Shown: positions 14,926 through 21,208 of the stretch, one piece after another
Layout: each line of letters opens with the position of its first letter
How positions within the stretch are numbered: the stretch's first letter is position 1
NCBI GenBank assembly: GCA_021785095.1
Contig: JAJYGM010000500.1
Location: 1 to 21,208, forward strand
Length of the DNA stretch: 21,208 nucleotides
Reading direction: 5' to 3'
Source: Actinomycetes bacterium
GTDB taxonomy: Bacteria; Actinomycetota; Acidimicrobiia; Acidimicrobiales; Bog-793
Translations under genes and position numbers: made by a program
The notes under the pieces: model-generated
What the model saw: the letters and a program-made list of their open reading frames with translations, nothing else
Told to the model about the DNA's origin: nothing
Databases searched by the model: none

Positions 14926-15006
14926 GAGCACGCCCCGAGGCGTTCGCCATGAGCGGCCGCGAGCGGAGTAACTTGGCCACGTATCCATCCGGAGGTCGAC
15001 CAGGAC

Positions 15007-16254
15007 ATGTCCGTAACGGACCCGTGGGAAGCAGTACTCGAGCGAATCGACGACGCCGCCGCACTGATCGGGCTCAATCCCGATGTGCACGGGCTGCTCC
15101 GCCATCCGACACGGGTGCTCGAGGTGGCGATCCCCGTCCGGATGGACAACGGGAAGATCGAGGTCTTCACAGGCTGGCGGGTCCACCACGACATCAGCCG
15201 GGGGCCGGGCAAGGGAGGAATCCGCTTCCACCAGACCGTTACGGCGCACGAGGTGATGGCGCTCGCGGCCGAGATGACGCTCAAGTGCGCCGTCGTGGAC
15301 ATCCCCTTCGGCGGGGCGAAGGGCGGCGTGCAGGTCGACCCGATGTCCCTCTCCGACGCCGAGCTCGAACGGCTGACGCGCCGCTACACGATCGACATCT
15401 CCTCCCTCCTCGGGCCGGACCGCGACGTGCCCGCTCCGGACGTCAACACGGACGCCCGTGTGATGGCATGGGTCATGGACACCATCTCGATGGTGCGCGG
15501 CGAGGCCCTGCCCGGCGTGGTGACCGGCAAGCCGCTCGCCATCGGCGGGAGCCGCGGCCACGTCGGTGCGACGAGCCAGGGCGTGCTCATCTGCATCCGT
15601 TCGATCTTCCACGAGCTCGGGATGTCGATGGCCGGGGCCCGAGCCGTCGTGCAGGGCCACGGCAAGGTGGGTGGGCCCCTGTGCTACCTGCTCTCGTCGG
15701 CAGGCATGCGGGTCGTCGCCGTCACGGACGCTGGCGGCGGCGTCTACAACCCCGCCGGGCTCGACACGCTCGCGTTGGCTGACCACGTGGCGAGGCGGGG
15801 GACGGTGGACGGTTTCGAGCTGGCAGATCCCCTCGAGCCCTCGAAGATCTGGGAGATCGAGTGCGAGCTCGCCGTCCCGGCTGCTCTCGACGGGACGATC
15901 ACAGCCGAGGTGGCCGAGACGATCGGCGCCAAGGTGATCGTCGAGGCGGCGAACGGGCCGACGCTTCCCGAGGCCGACCCGGTCCTCGAGCGTCGCGGCG
16001 TCGTCCTCGTCCCCGACATCCTCGCCAACGCGGGCGGCGTGACGGCCTCCTACTTCGAATGGGCGCAGTCGCGCCAGGGCTTTGCCTGGGAAGAGCAGGT
16101 CGTCGCCGAGCGCTTGCGCCGGATCATGGAGAGCGCCTTCCAGGCCGTCTGGGACCGCTCGCGTGACCTGAAGGTGACGCTGCGGCGCGGTGCCGCCGCC
16201 GTCGCGCTCGAGCGGCTCGAAGAGGCCATCACGTTCCGGGGGCTCTTCCCGTAG
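15007..16254 (+). CDS. gdhA: Glutamate dehydrogenase (Glu/Leu/Phe/Val dehydrogenase family)
   Basis: This 415-residue enzyme catalyses reversible oxidative deamination of glutamate to 2-oxoglutarate and ammonia; it is usually a cytosolic hexamer. Lys69 (GPGKGGIRFH), Lys93 (MTLKCAV), Lys105 (FGGAKGGV) and Asp145 (VPAPDVNT) have the same spacing (24, 12, 40) as Lys89/113/125/165 of the Clostridium enzyme as I recall it. Lys69 is the residue that holds the substrate gamma-carboxylate, which favours glutamate over leucine or phenylalanine. The dinucleotide fold is QGHGKVGGPL with VVAVTDAGG after it. Cofactor preference cannot be called with confidence. ATG 15007 has GGAGG at 14991-14995, 11 bases upstream. 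It is divergent from the amino-acid decarboxylase, and both act on amino acids, so shared control is possible. Confidence 0.9.
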   Translation: MSVTDPWEAVLERIDDAAALIGLNPDVHGLLRHPTRVLEVAIPVRMDNGKIEVFTGWRVHHDISRGPGKGGIRFHQTVTAHEVMALAAEMTLKCAVVDIPFGGAKGGVQVDPMSLSDAELERLTRRYTIDISSLLGPDRDVPAPDVNTDARVMAWVMDTISMVRGEALPGVVTGKPLAIGGSRGHVGATSQGVLICIRSIFHELGMSMAGARAVVQGHGKVGGPLCYLLSSAGMRVVAVTDAGGGVYNPAGLDTLALADHVARRGTVDGFELADPLEPSKIWEIECELAVPAALDGTITAEVAETIGAKVIVEAANGPTLPEADPVLERRGVVLVPDILANAGGVTASYFEWAQSRQGFAWEEQVVAERLRRIMESAFQAVWDRSRDLKVTLRRGAAAVALERLEEAITFRGLFP

Positions 16255-16547
16255 ACGAAGTCCCCCCCCGGCCCGGCACCGACGCCACCGCCTGAATCCC
16301 GATCCGGCGTCCCTGGCGGAGCTCGCGCCTCTGCTCGTGACCGCCTTCGTCGGTGGCGCCCTGGCGGATGCGCTCGACCCGGCGAAGCCGGGCGAGGCGG
16401 GAGGGGCGGGTGGGGCAAATCCTCACGCATTGCCACCAGACGCGGTCGTCTGCTCGCCATACTTGGGACGTGCCCGGGACGTACCGCGGCCGGACGGGGG
16501 CAGGTGATGCTGGTGGTTGTGGGACCCGGGAGGGGTGGCTGGACCTG
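16255..16547. other. Intergenic region with no supported gene
   Basis: These 293 bases lie between glutamate dehydrogenase and the lipoprotein. I see a C-run just after the stop at 16254 and G-rich stretches around 16380-16420, but no hairpin plus T-tract and no clear promoter. One frame (to the stop ending at 16507) reads TAFVGGALADALDPAKPG, which is protein-like but lacks a supported start or family. Confidence 0.45.
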
Positions 16548-17234
16548 ATGCAGTCGAGACTCCACATCGGGTTGCCGCGCGTCCCTGCCGCTCTCACGCT
16601 GCTCGCTGCCGGTGCTCTGCTGGCCGCGTGCTCCACCACTCCATCCGGTGTCTCGCAGCCGACGCAGCCGCCCTCGACCGGCGCTCCGACGAGCAGCACG
16701 GCGGTCGTCGGCGCCACATCGACGACCTCGCTCTCGGGCGGGACGTCCAGCACGACTACCCCCTCCTCGACGGGAGTTGCGGATCCTCCCTGCGCGAAGG
16801 CAGCGCTCTCGATGTCGCCGGACAGGACGGAGGGCGCGGCCGGCACGATCTACATCGGCTTCACGATTGCCGACAACTCCGCACGGGTCTGCAGCATCGA
16901 CGGCTACCCGGCGATCGGACTCGCCGGCCCGTCCGGCGCTGTGGTGCCGGTGGTGTCGCACCAGGGTCAGGGAACGATCTTCGGGGACTCGCCGACGACC
17001 GTCACGATGACGCCGGGGGGCGCGGCGGGAGCCGGTTTCGTGCTGTCCTACAGCGACGTCCAACAGAACGGCCAGACGAGTTGCCCCGAGGTCACGACGA
17101 TCGACATCACGATGCCGGGGCAGACCTCACCCTTCACGGTGCACGAGCAGCGGTTCTACCCCTGCGGGGCGCCGAACGTGTCCGTCTCGGCCATTGTCGG
17201 GGTCACGGAGTACCACGCCCAGTACGCGCACTGA
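16548..17234 (+). CDS. Secreted lipoprotein with DUF4232-like domain
   Basis: This is a 228-residue exported protein. The signal peptide ends in a canonical lipobox LLAAC with Cys28, so it should be anchored to the outer face of the membrane. Residues ~29-78 are a Ser/Thr/Pro linker (SGGTSSTTTPSSTG and similar), typical of actinobacterial cell-wall-spanning tethers. Residues ~80-228 match the DUF4232 pattern: a first Cys in PPCAKAAL, TIADNSARVCSIDGYPAIGL, a central Ser/Thr block, then a Cys in QTSCPEV and in FYPCGAP. The four cysteines of the domain could form two disulfides (inference). ATG 16548 has GAGGGG about 12 bases upstream. The frame is open upstream to 16353, but that stretch has no export signal. 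Function is unknown; it stands alone and is convergent with ade. Confidence 0.8.
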   Translation: MQSRLHIGLPRVPAALTLLAAGALLAACSTTPSGVSQPTQPPSTGAPTSSTAVVGATSTTSLSGGTSSTTTPSSTGVADPPCAKAALSMSPDRTEGAAGTIYIGFTIADNSARVCSIDGYPAIGLAGPSGAVVPVVSHQGQGTIFGDSPTTVTMTPGGAAGAGFVLSYSDVQQNGQTSCPEVTTIDITMPGQTSPFTVHEQRFYPCGAPNVSVSAIVGVTEYHAQYAH

Positions 17235-17436
17235 TGTGGCTGCGCGCACCAGTCGACGTGTCTCCGGCCATCTGTCTCGACACATGCAGACCTTGTTTGC
17301 ATGACGCTCCCGGCCCGGTGGGTGGCGGCGCCGCACAGGTACACGTGCGGGTTGTGCACGGATGCCACGGGGGATACCACGGGCTCTGACGCTACTCAGC
17401 GCTCAACCCGGCGGGTCAGACGGGTCGGCCTCCGTC
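17235..17436. other. Gap between convergent lipoprotein and ade genes
   Basis: These 202 bases contain a 6-bp inverted repeat, CATGCA (17283-17288) and TGCATG (17298-17303), with a 9-base loop. There is also a weaker 5-bp pair, CGTGC (17344-17348) and GCACG (17356-17360). Either could contribute to termination, but neither has a T-tract and both stems are short. Confidence 0.35.
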
Positions 17437-19161
17437 TCAGCCGGCTTCGACGTCGATGAGGGAGAACTTCATGACGTCGACGAGGCCTTTGTCCGTGATC
17501 CGGAGCTCGGGTAGCACGGAGAGACCGAGAAAGCTCAGCTGCATGAACGGCGCCTCGATCTCCACGCCGAGCCCGCTCGTCGCCGCTTTCGCGAGCCGCT
17601 CGACCTCCTCTGCGACGTCCTCGGCACACCGATCCGACATGAGCCCACCGATCGGGAGGCGGACCTCCGCGAGCACCTTCCCGTCGAGGACCGCCACTTG
17701 GCCACCGCCGATCTCGGCAAGGCGGGCGACTGCCGCCGCCATCTCGGCCGGCCCCTCCACACCGATGGAACCCACCACCATGCAGTTGTGAGCGTCATGA
17801 GCGACCGTTGACGCGATGGCGCCTCGTCTCAAGCCGAAACCCCGCACATACCCGAGCCCGATCCTCCCCGTCTCCCGGTGGCGCTCGACGACGCCGATCC
17901 TCGCGACGTCGCTACCGGCGTCCGCAAGGTCGACTTCGAGGTTCCGGGTCGAGAGCGTCCGTGACGCGATGCCGATCACGTGCGCCCGTCCGCTCGGCGG
18001 CGGCGTGATCGTGAGCGCCTCGGGGCCGGGCGGCCTCGGCAGGTGGACGGAGTGGCGCATCCAGTCCGGAGCAGGGACCGAAGGCACGGCGCCGGGCAGC
18101 ACCTTTCCGTCCCGTGCTACGAGCGTGCCCCGCTGCCACACCCGTGCCGGGCGCAGGGTCGAGAGCTCGTCGAAGGCCAGCACGTCTGCCTGATAGCCGG
18201 GAGCGAGCCAGCCGAGGTGATCGAAGTGGTGGTACTCGGCAGGCTTGGAGGTGGCGACGACGAGGGCGTCCTCCAACTTCACGCCTTGCTGGACGGCGAG
18301 GCGGACGCAGTCGTTCACGTGCCCCGCCCCGAGAAGAGTGTCCGGCTCGCGGTCATCGGTGCACAGGGCGATCCGATCCGTGCCGTGCTCGATGACCGTC
18401 GGGATCAGCTCGATCAGGTTCTGTGAGGCCGATCCTTGGCGGATGAAGATCCACATGCCCTTCCGGCGTTTCTCGACGGCTTCGGCGAGGAGCGTGCACT
18501 CGTGGTCGGACTCGACACCCGCGGCGAGGTAGGCATCGAGCTGACGGCCGGTGAGCCCTGGGGCATGTCCGTCCACCCGCCTGGTTCCGGCCGCGGCGAT
18601 CTTGGCGAGGACCTCGGGGTCGCCGTTCACGACGCCGGGGAAGTCCATGACCTCGGCGATCCCTATGGCTCCGTGCTCGTCGAGCAGCTCGGCGACCTCC
18701 TTCTCGTGCAGCTCGGCGCCGGGGCTCTCGAACGGCGATGCGGGAACGCAGCTCGAGGCGCAGATCCCGAAGGTGAAGGGCAGGTGGCGGGCGGCCTCGG
18801 CCAGCGCCTCGACACCCGGGATGCCGAAGACGTTGGCGATCTCGTGTGGGTCTGCGGCCACGGCGGTCGTGCCATTCGGGAGCACGGCGCGGACGAACTC
18901 GTCCACCCAGAGCTTGGTGGACTCGAGGTGCATGTGCGCGTCGACGAAGGCGGGCGTGAGGGCAGCTCCGGCGACGTCGACCACCTGACTCGCGTCCCGG
19001 GAGCCGAAGCCCGCGATGACCCCGTCGGCGATGGCAAGGTCCTTGTCGAGCCATTCGCCCGTGCCGGGAACGAAGACTCTGCCGTTCGTGATGAGCAGGT
19101 CGGCCGGTTCGTCACCCCGTGCGACCGCGAGAACTCGTGGCGTACCACGACGTGGCGGCAT
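17437..19161 (-). CDS. ade: Adenine deaminase
   Basis: This amidohydrolase converts adenine to hypoxanthine and ammonia in purine salvage. It has 574 residues, normal for bacterial Ade (~550-600). The metal site motif is VDAHMHLES with His76 and His78. Downstream are [37 protein letters not shown] and [10 protein letters not shown], all characteristic blocks. The C-terminal domain has [22 protein letters not shown] and IGGLMSD. ATG 19161 is preceded by TAGACT at 6 bases and no Shine-Dalgarno. The frame ends 202 bases from the convergent lipoprotein gene. No purine riboswitch fold is evident upstream, and a leaderless mRNA would leave no room for one. Confidence 0.93.
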   Translation of the reverse strand: [574 protein letters not shown]

Positions 19162-19167
19162 GGGGCG

Positions 19168-19173
19168 AGTCTA
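19168..19173 (-). promoter_or_regulatory. Candidate -10 box, leaderless ade mRNA
   Basis: On the minus strand TAGACT ends 6 bases before ATG 19161. The hexamer 17 bases further upstream reads TGTCCA, a poor -35. An 11-bp tandem repeat begins just behind it. Confidence 0.45.
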
Positions 19174-19198
19174 CGGGCACGCACTCCTGGTGGACAGG

Positions 19199-19220
19199 GC
19201 CGTTAGGCCGCCGTTAGGCC
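19199..19220. repeat. 11-bp tandem direct repeat upstream of ade
   Basis: GCCGTTAGGCC occurs twice in immediate succession (19199-19209 and 19210-19220). It lies between the ade promoter region and tRNA-Val, directly behind the expected ade -35 position. It could be a regulator-binding site or chance; each unit also has GGCC half-symmetry. Confidence 0.6.
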
Positions 19221-19306
19221 ACACCGGCCTTGCACCAGGCGAGCCAGCAGCCGTGGAAGACTGTCGTGCCGAGTTCGGCGGCGGCCGTCAGCGCCGCACG
19301 GACCGA

Positions 19307-19380
19307 GGGCGCTTAGCTCAGGTGGTCAGAGCAGCTCGCTTACAACGAGCAGGTCGGGAGTTCGAGTCTCTCAGCGCCCA
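19307..19380 (+). tRNA. tRNA-Val (anticodon UAC)
   Basis: A full cloverleaf can be drawn. The acceptor GGGCGCT pairs with AGCGCCC over 7 bp. The D arm is GCTC...GAGC, and the anticodon arm is GCTCG-CTTACAA-CGAGC with anticodon TAC reading GUA. The variable loop is AGGTC, and the T arm is GGGAG-TTCGAGT-CTCTC with one G-U pair. The discriminator is A at 19380 and is followed by CCG, so the CCA tail is not fully encoded. It lies between ade and the vapBC pair; no second tRNA is adjacent. Confidence 0.95.
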
Positions 19381-19480
19381 CCGACCGAGGACCGAGGTAC
19401 ACGGTATACGCATCGCGTCCGCTGCACGGTTGGCGCGATCACGGGTTCTGGGCGCGGTCCGCGGCCGCTCGCCACACGGG

Positions 19481-19858
19481 TCAATATGGCGCCTGGAGAT
19501 CGGTGAACATTGGGAAGTGCCTGACGTTACGGGTAAGGAGTCGTGCGTCGGTGCGGACGGCGGTGGCTGCGATGGCGAGGTCGGCGCTGTCGATGGTGTG
19601 GTGGCTAGGAAGCCACTGGCGGCCGAGGGCGCCGGCCTCTTCCGCGATCTCGGCGTCGACGGGGTGCCAGACCAGGGTGGACAGCAACGCGCGTGTGGCA
19701 TCCCCTTCTGCCGGGCGCATGCCGGCGAGGACCTCGATGCGGGTGATTTCGCTCGCATGCACCACGTCCGCGGCTCGCTCCCGTTCGAGGAGGTCGCCGG
19801 CGCCTGCATTCCCTCGCAGGTAGTCGATCAGTATCGAGGTGTCTACCAAGGCGCTCAC
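19481..19858 (-). CDS. vapC: VapC-type PIN-domain toxin ribonuclease
   Basis: This 125-residue toxin of a type II toxin-antitoxin pair is a Mg-dependent RNase of the PIN fold; VapC proteins cut tRNA or rRNA and stop translation. The acidic site residues are visible: Asp6 in LVDTSILIDYL, Glu42 in ITRIEVLAG, Asp90 and Asp93 in HTIDSADLAIAATAV, and Asp104 in TDARLLTRN. It starts at GTG 19858, overlapping the antitoxin stop by four bases (GTGA), the usual coupled layout. It ends 100 bases from tRNA-Val. Its own RNA target is not deducible from sequence. Confidence 0.9.
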   Translation of the reverse strand: MSALVDTSILIDYLRGNAGAGDLLERERAADVVHASEITRIEVLAGMRPAEGDATRALLSTLVWHPVDAEIAEEAGALGRQWLPSHHTIDSADLAIAATAVRTDARLLTRNVRHFPMFTDLQAPY

Positions 19859-20109
19859 GAGCGGTCGCGCTCCAGACGAGAGCCGGAGCGCAGCTCATCG
19901 ACCCAGGCTGCGCCGTCGAGATCGTGCTCGTTCCAGGAGCCAAAGGCACAGCGCATCGCTGCGAGGTCGTCTTCGGCGGAGCGCTCCGAGCCATAGACCT
20001 GCTCGACCGCGTCACGGATCAGGGATGAGAGCGATCGACCAGTCCGCCGCGCGGCGTCGTCCAGGGCACGCCGTTCCTCGTCGGTCAAAGAGATCTGCGT
20101 TCGCTGCAT
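19855..20109 (-). CDS. vapB: VapB-type ribbon-helix-helix antitoxin
   Basis: This 84-residue partner of the PIN toxin has an N-terminal ribbon-helix-helix DNA-binding domain (TQISLTDEERRALDDAARRTGRSLSSLIRDAVEQVYG). The C-terminal tail (AAMRCAFGSWNEHDLDGAAWVDELRSGSRL) probably wraps and inhibits VapC, as is usual. ATG 20109 lies inside a perfect palindrome that also carries the -10 box, so the antitoxin-toxin complex very likely represses its own promoter. There is no Shine-Dalgarno. The first strand, QRTQISLT, is the expected DNA-contacting ribbon. Confidence 0.9.
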   Translation of the reverse strand: MQRTQISLTDEERRALDDAARRTGRSLSSLIRDAVEQVYGSERSAEDDLAAMRCAFGSWNEHDLDGAAWVDELRSGSRLERDRS

Positions 20110-20127
20110 GATGTAAGCTTACATCAT
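20108..20127. promoter_or_regulatory. vapBC operator palindrome with embedded -10 box
   Basis: This is a perfect 20-bp palindrome, ATGATGTAAG followed by CTTACATCAT. It overlaps the first two bases of the vapB start codon (20109-20108). On the minus strand it contains TAAGCT (20121-20116), 6 bases before the ATG. TCGACT (20144-20139) lies 17 bases upstream as a fair -35. It is AT-richer than its surroundings. Confidence 0.8.
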
Positions 20128-20167
20128 CTCCTGAGCGGAGTCGACGCACTACCGTCCCTCTGTCCGT

Positions 20168-20212
20168 GACCTCCGGCCTCGCTGGCTTGTTCACCTGCAA
20201 GATTCGGAGGTC
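20168..20212. terminator. Nested inverted repeat downstream of the radical SAM gene
   Basis: GACCTCCG (20168-20175) pairs with CGGAGGTC (20205-20212). Inside it CTTG (20186-20189) pairs with CAAG (20198-20201). It lies 20 bases beyond the radical SAM stop on the minus strand and before the vapB promoter. It may act as a terminator or a structured 3' end; the long 29-base spacer makes this uncertain. Confidence 0.35.
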
Positions 20213-20231
20213 GCGCACCTCAGATGGTGGC

Positions 20232-21208
20232 TCAGTATGCAGACAGCGCTGTCGCGGCGGCTGGCCTCGGCTCGTACGGGCACGTGGGATCCTCGGCGAG
20301 CGGGTCCCCGGTCGCTGCGAACGCCTGGGCGCGGGAGCCTCCGCAGATGTGCCGGTACTCGCACCGGCCGCAGCGGCCCCCGAGCTGATCCGGGTCCCGG
20401 ATGGCCTGAAGGAGCGGCGACTCGCGGTAGAGCCTGGTGAGTGGAGTCGAGCGGACGTTTCCCACGTAGAGGGGGAGGAAGCCGCTCGGAGCAACGTCGC
20501 CTCGACGTGAGACGAACACGACACCTCGGCCGTCGCCCACGGCTAGCGGCGACCTCCTCACCGGCGCTGGGTGCGCCGGACCCGCTGCCTGCCAATCAGG
20601 CACGAGCACTTGCAGCTTCGCGGCCAGCTCTTGGTGCAGCGGGCCGCGCTCCCTCGGTCGGGCACCACCATCTTGTGAGCGCTCGATCATGATCCGGCGG
20701 TACTGCGGCGCTTCTGTCGTCTTCAGCGGAAGGAGCGGCGCCGTCTCGTAGAGGAAGTGGAGCACCTGCTCGGTCTCCGTCGCGCTGAGCGCCTTCAGGG
20801 AACGGCCGCGCCCTGCAGGAACGAGGAAGAACACGCTCCAGAGACTCACCCCGAGCTCGCGTGCGAGCATCACGAGGGCTGGCAGCTCGTGAACGGTGTC
20901 GGCCGTGACGGTGGAGTTGAGCTGAACACGCATGCCCGCCTCACGAGCGGCACGGCACCCGTCGACCGTCCACCGGAACGACCCCGGCACCCGCCGGAAG
21001 GCGTCGTGGGTCGCCGGCGTCGCACCGTCGAGGGAGAACGAGACCGTCCTCGCGCCCGACCGCCGGACGGCGCCGAGGTTGGAGGCGTTGGCGAGGGGCG
21101 TCCCGGACGGCGACACGGCCATCGCCAGTCCCCGTCCGGTGCCGTGCGCCACGAGCGCGGCGACGTCCTGCCGCTTGAAGGGATCACCCCCGGTGAGCAC
21201 GACGATGG
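20232..21208 (-). CDS. Radical SAM protein with SPASM-like C-terminus, 5' part missing
   Basis: This is the C-terminal ~325 residues of a radical SAM enzyme; the frame runs off the right edge ([13 protein letters not shown]), so the CxxxCxxC cluster motif is outside the window. LTGGDPF is the SAM-amino-group GGE/D motif. [22 protein letters not shown] and [14 protein letters not shown] are typical barrel strands. The C-terminus has [13 protein letters not shown] and [30 protein letters not shown], which supplies four cysteines for an auxiliary iron-sulfur cluster. The pattern is that of the NirJ/AhbD-like group (heme d1 or heme biosynthesis) and the related family that I recall as TIGR04053. 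No peptide precursor or heme gene is visible here to decide. The start is not in the window. Confidence 0.85.
   Translation of the reverse strand, partial: [324 protein letters not shown]

Noticed and set aside
16190..16507. Possible small protein after glutamate dehydrogenase (TAFVGGALADALDPAKPG...)
   Set aside because: The tail looks protein-like, but there is no supported start, no Shine-Dalgarno and no family; the first part is shadow of gdhA.
19162..19306. Purine riboswitch upstream of ade
   Set aside because: No conserved purine aptamer pattern is visible, and the likely transcription start is at the ATG.
1..21208. CRISPR arrays, insertion sequences or prophage genes
   Set aside because: No regularly spaced direct repeats, transposase or integrase motifs, or terminal inverted repeats were found; the only mobile-type genes are vapBC.

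Overview
The window is very GC-rich DNA, densely coded on both strands, with many GTG starts. It most likely comes from an actinobacterium. The C-terminal 'GYWLAGxNG...FG' repeats of the large secreted protein at 4228-7011 are of a kind I associate with Acidimicrobiia, so that class is my best guess; this is inference from protein style, not a marker-gene result. Both ends are cut inside genes: a molybdenum-storage subunit on the left and a radical SAM protein on the right.

Left part (1-4113, + strand). Two adjacent molybdenum/tungsten storage protein (MoSto, MosA/MosB) subunits are followed at once by a Tat/lipoprotein-type, TupA-like substrate-binding protein. That protein carries a glycine-rich insertion and has lost the usual TupA ligand-site motif. 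An MFS transporter follows. No tupB or tupC lies beside it.

Next comes a secreted repeat protein (4228-7011) with 14 Ycf48/BNR-like repeats, each carrying a cysteine pair, then 6 GYWL repeats. It ends at a hairpin facing a minus-strand operon (11402 to 7103). The operon encodes a WtpA/ModA-like lipoprotein, a permease, an ATPase, and an XRE-type helix-turn-helix protein fused to a periplasmic-binding-like domain. The genes overlap by GTGA junctions, and the regulator follows after a 30-base gap. About 11 kb of the window is thus largely devoted to molybdate/tungstate uptake, sensing and storage.

Middle part (11540-17234). This holds RNase HII (divergent from wtpA), an acyl-CoA dehydrogenase and a pyridoxal-phosphate amino-acid decarboxylase on the minus strand, a glutamate dehydrogenase divergent from the decarboxylase, and a DUF4232-type lipoprotein. 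The RNase HII frame runs 147 bases into the end of the acyl-CoA dehydrogenase gene on the opposite strand.

Right part (17437-21208). This holds adenine deaminase (minus), tRNA-Val(UAC), a VapBC toxin-antitoxin pair whose promoter sits in a perfect 20-bp palindrome, and a partial SPASM-like radical SAM protein.

Across the window, first genes of transcription units (4228 gene, wtpA, acyl-CoA dehydrogenase, ade, vapB, and weakly the decarboxylase) show a TANNNT hexamer 5-6 bases before an ATG and no convincing Shine-Dalgarno. Several operon-internal genes have good Shine-Dalgarnos. This suggests widespread leaderless transcription.
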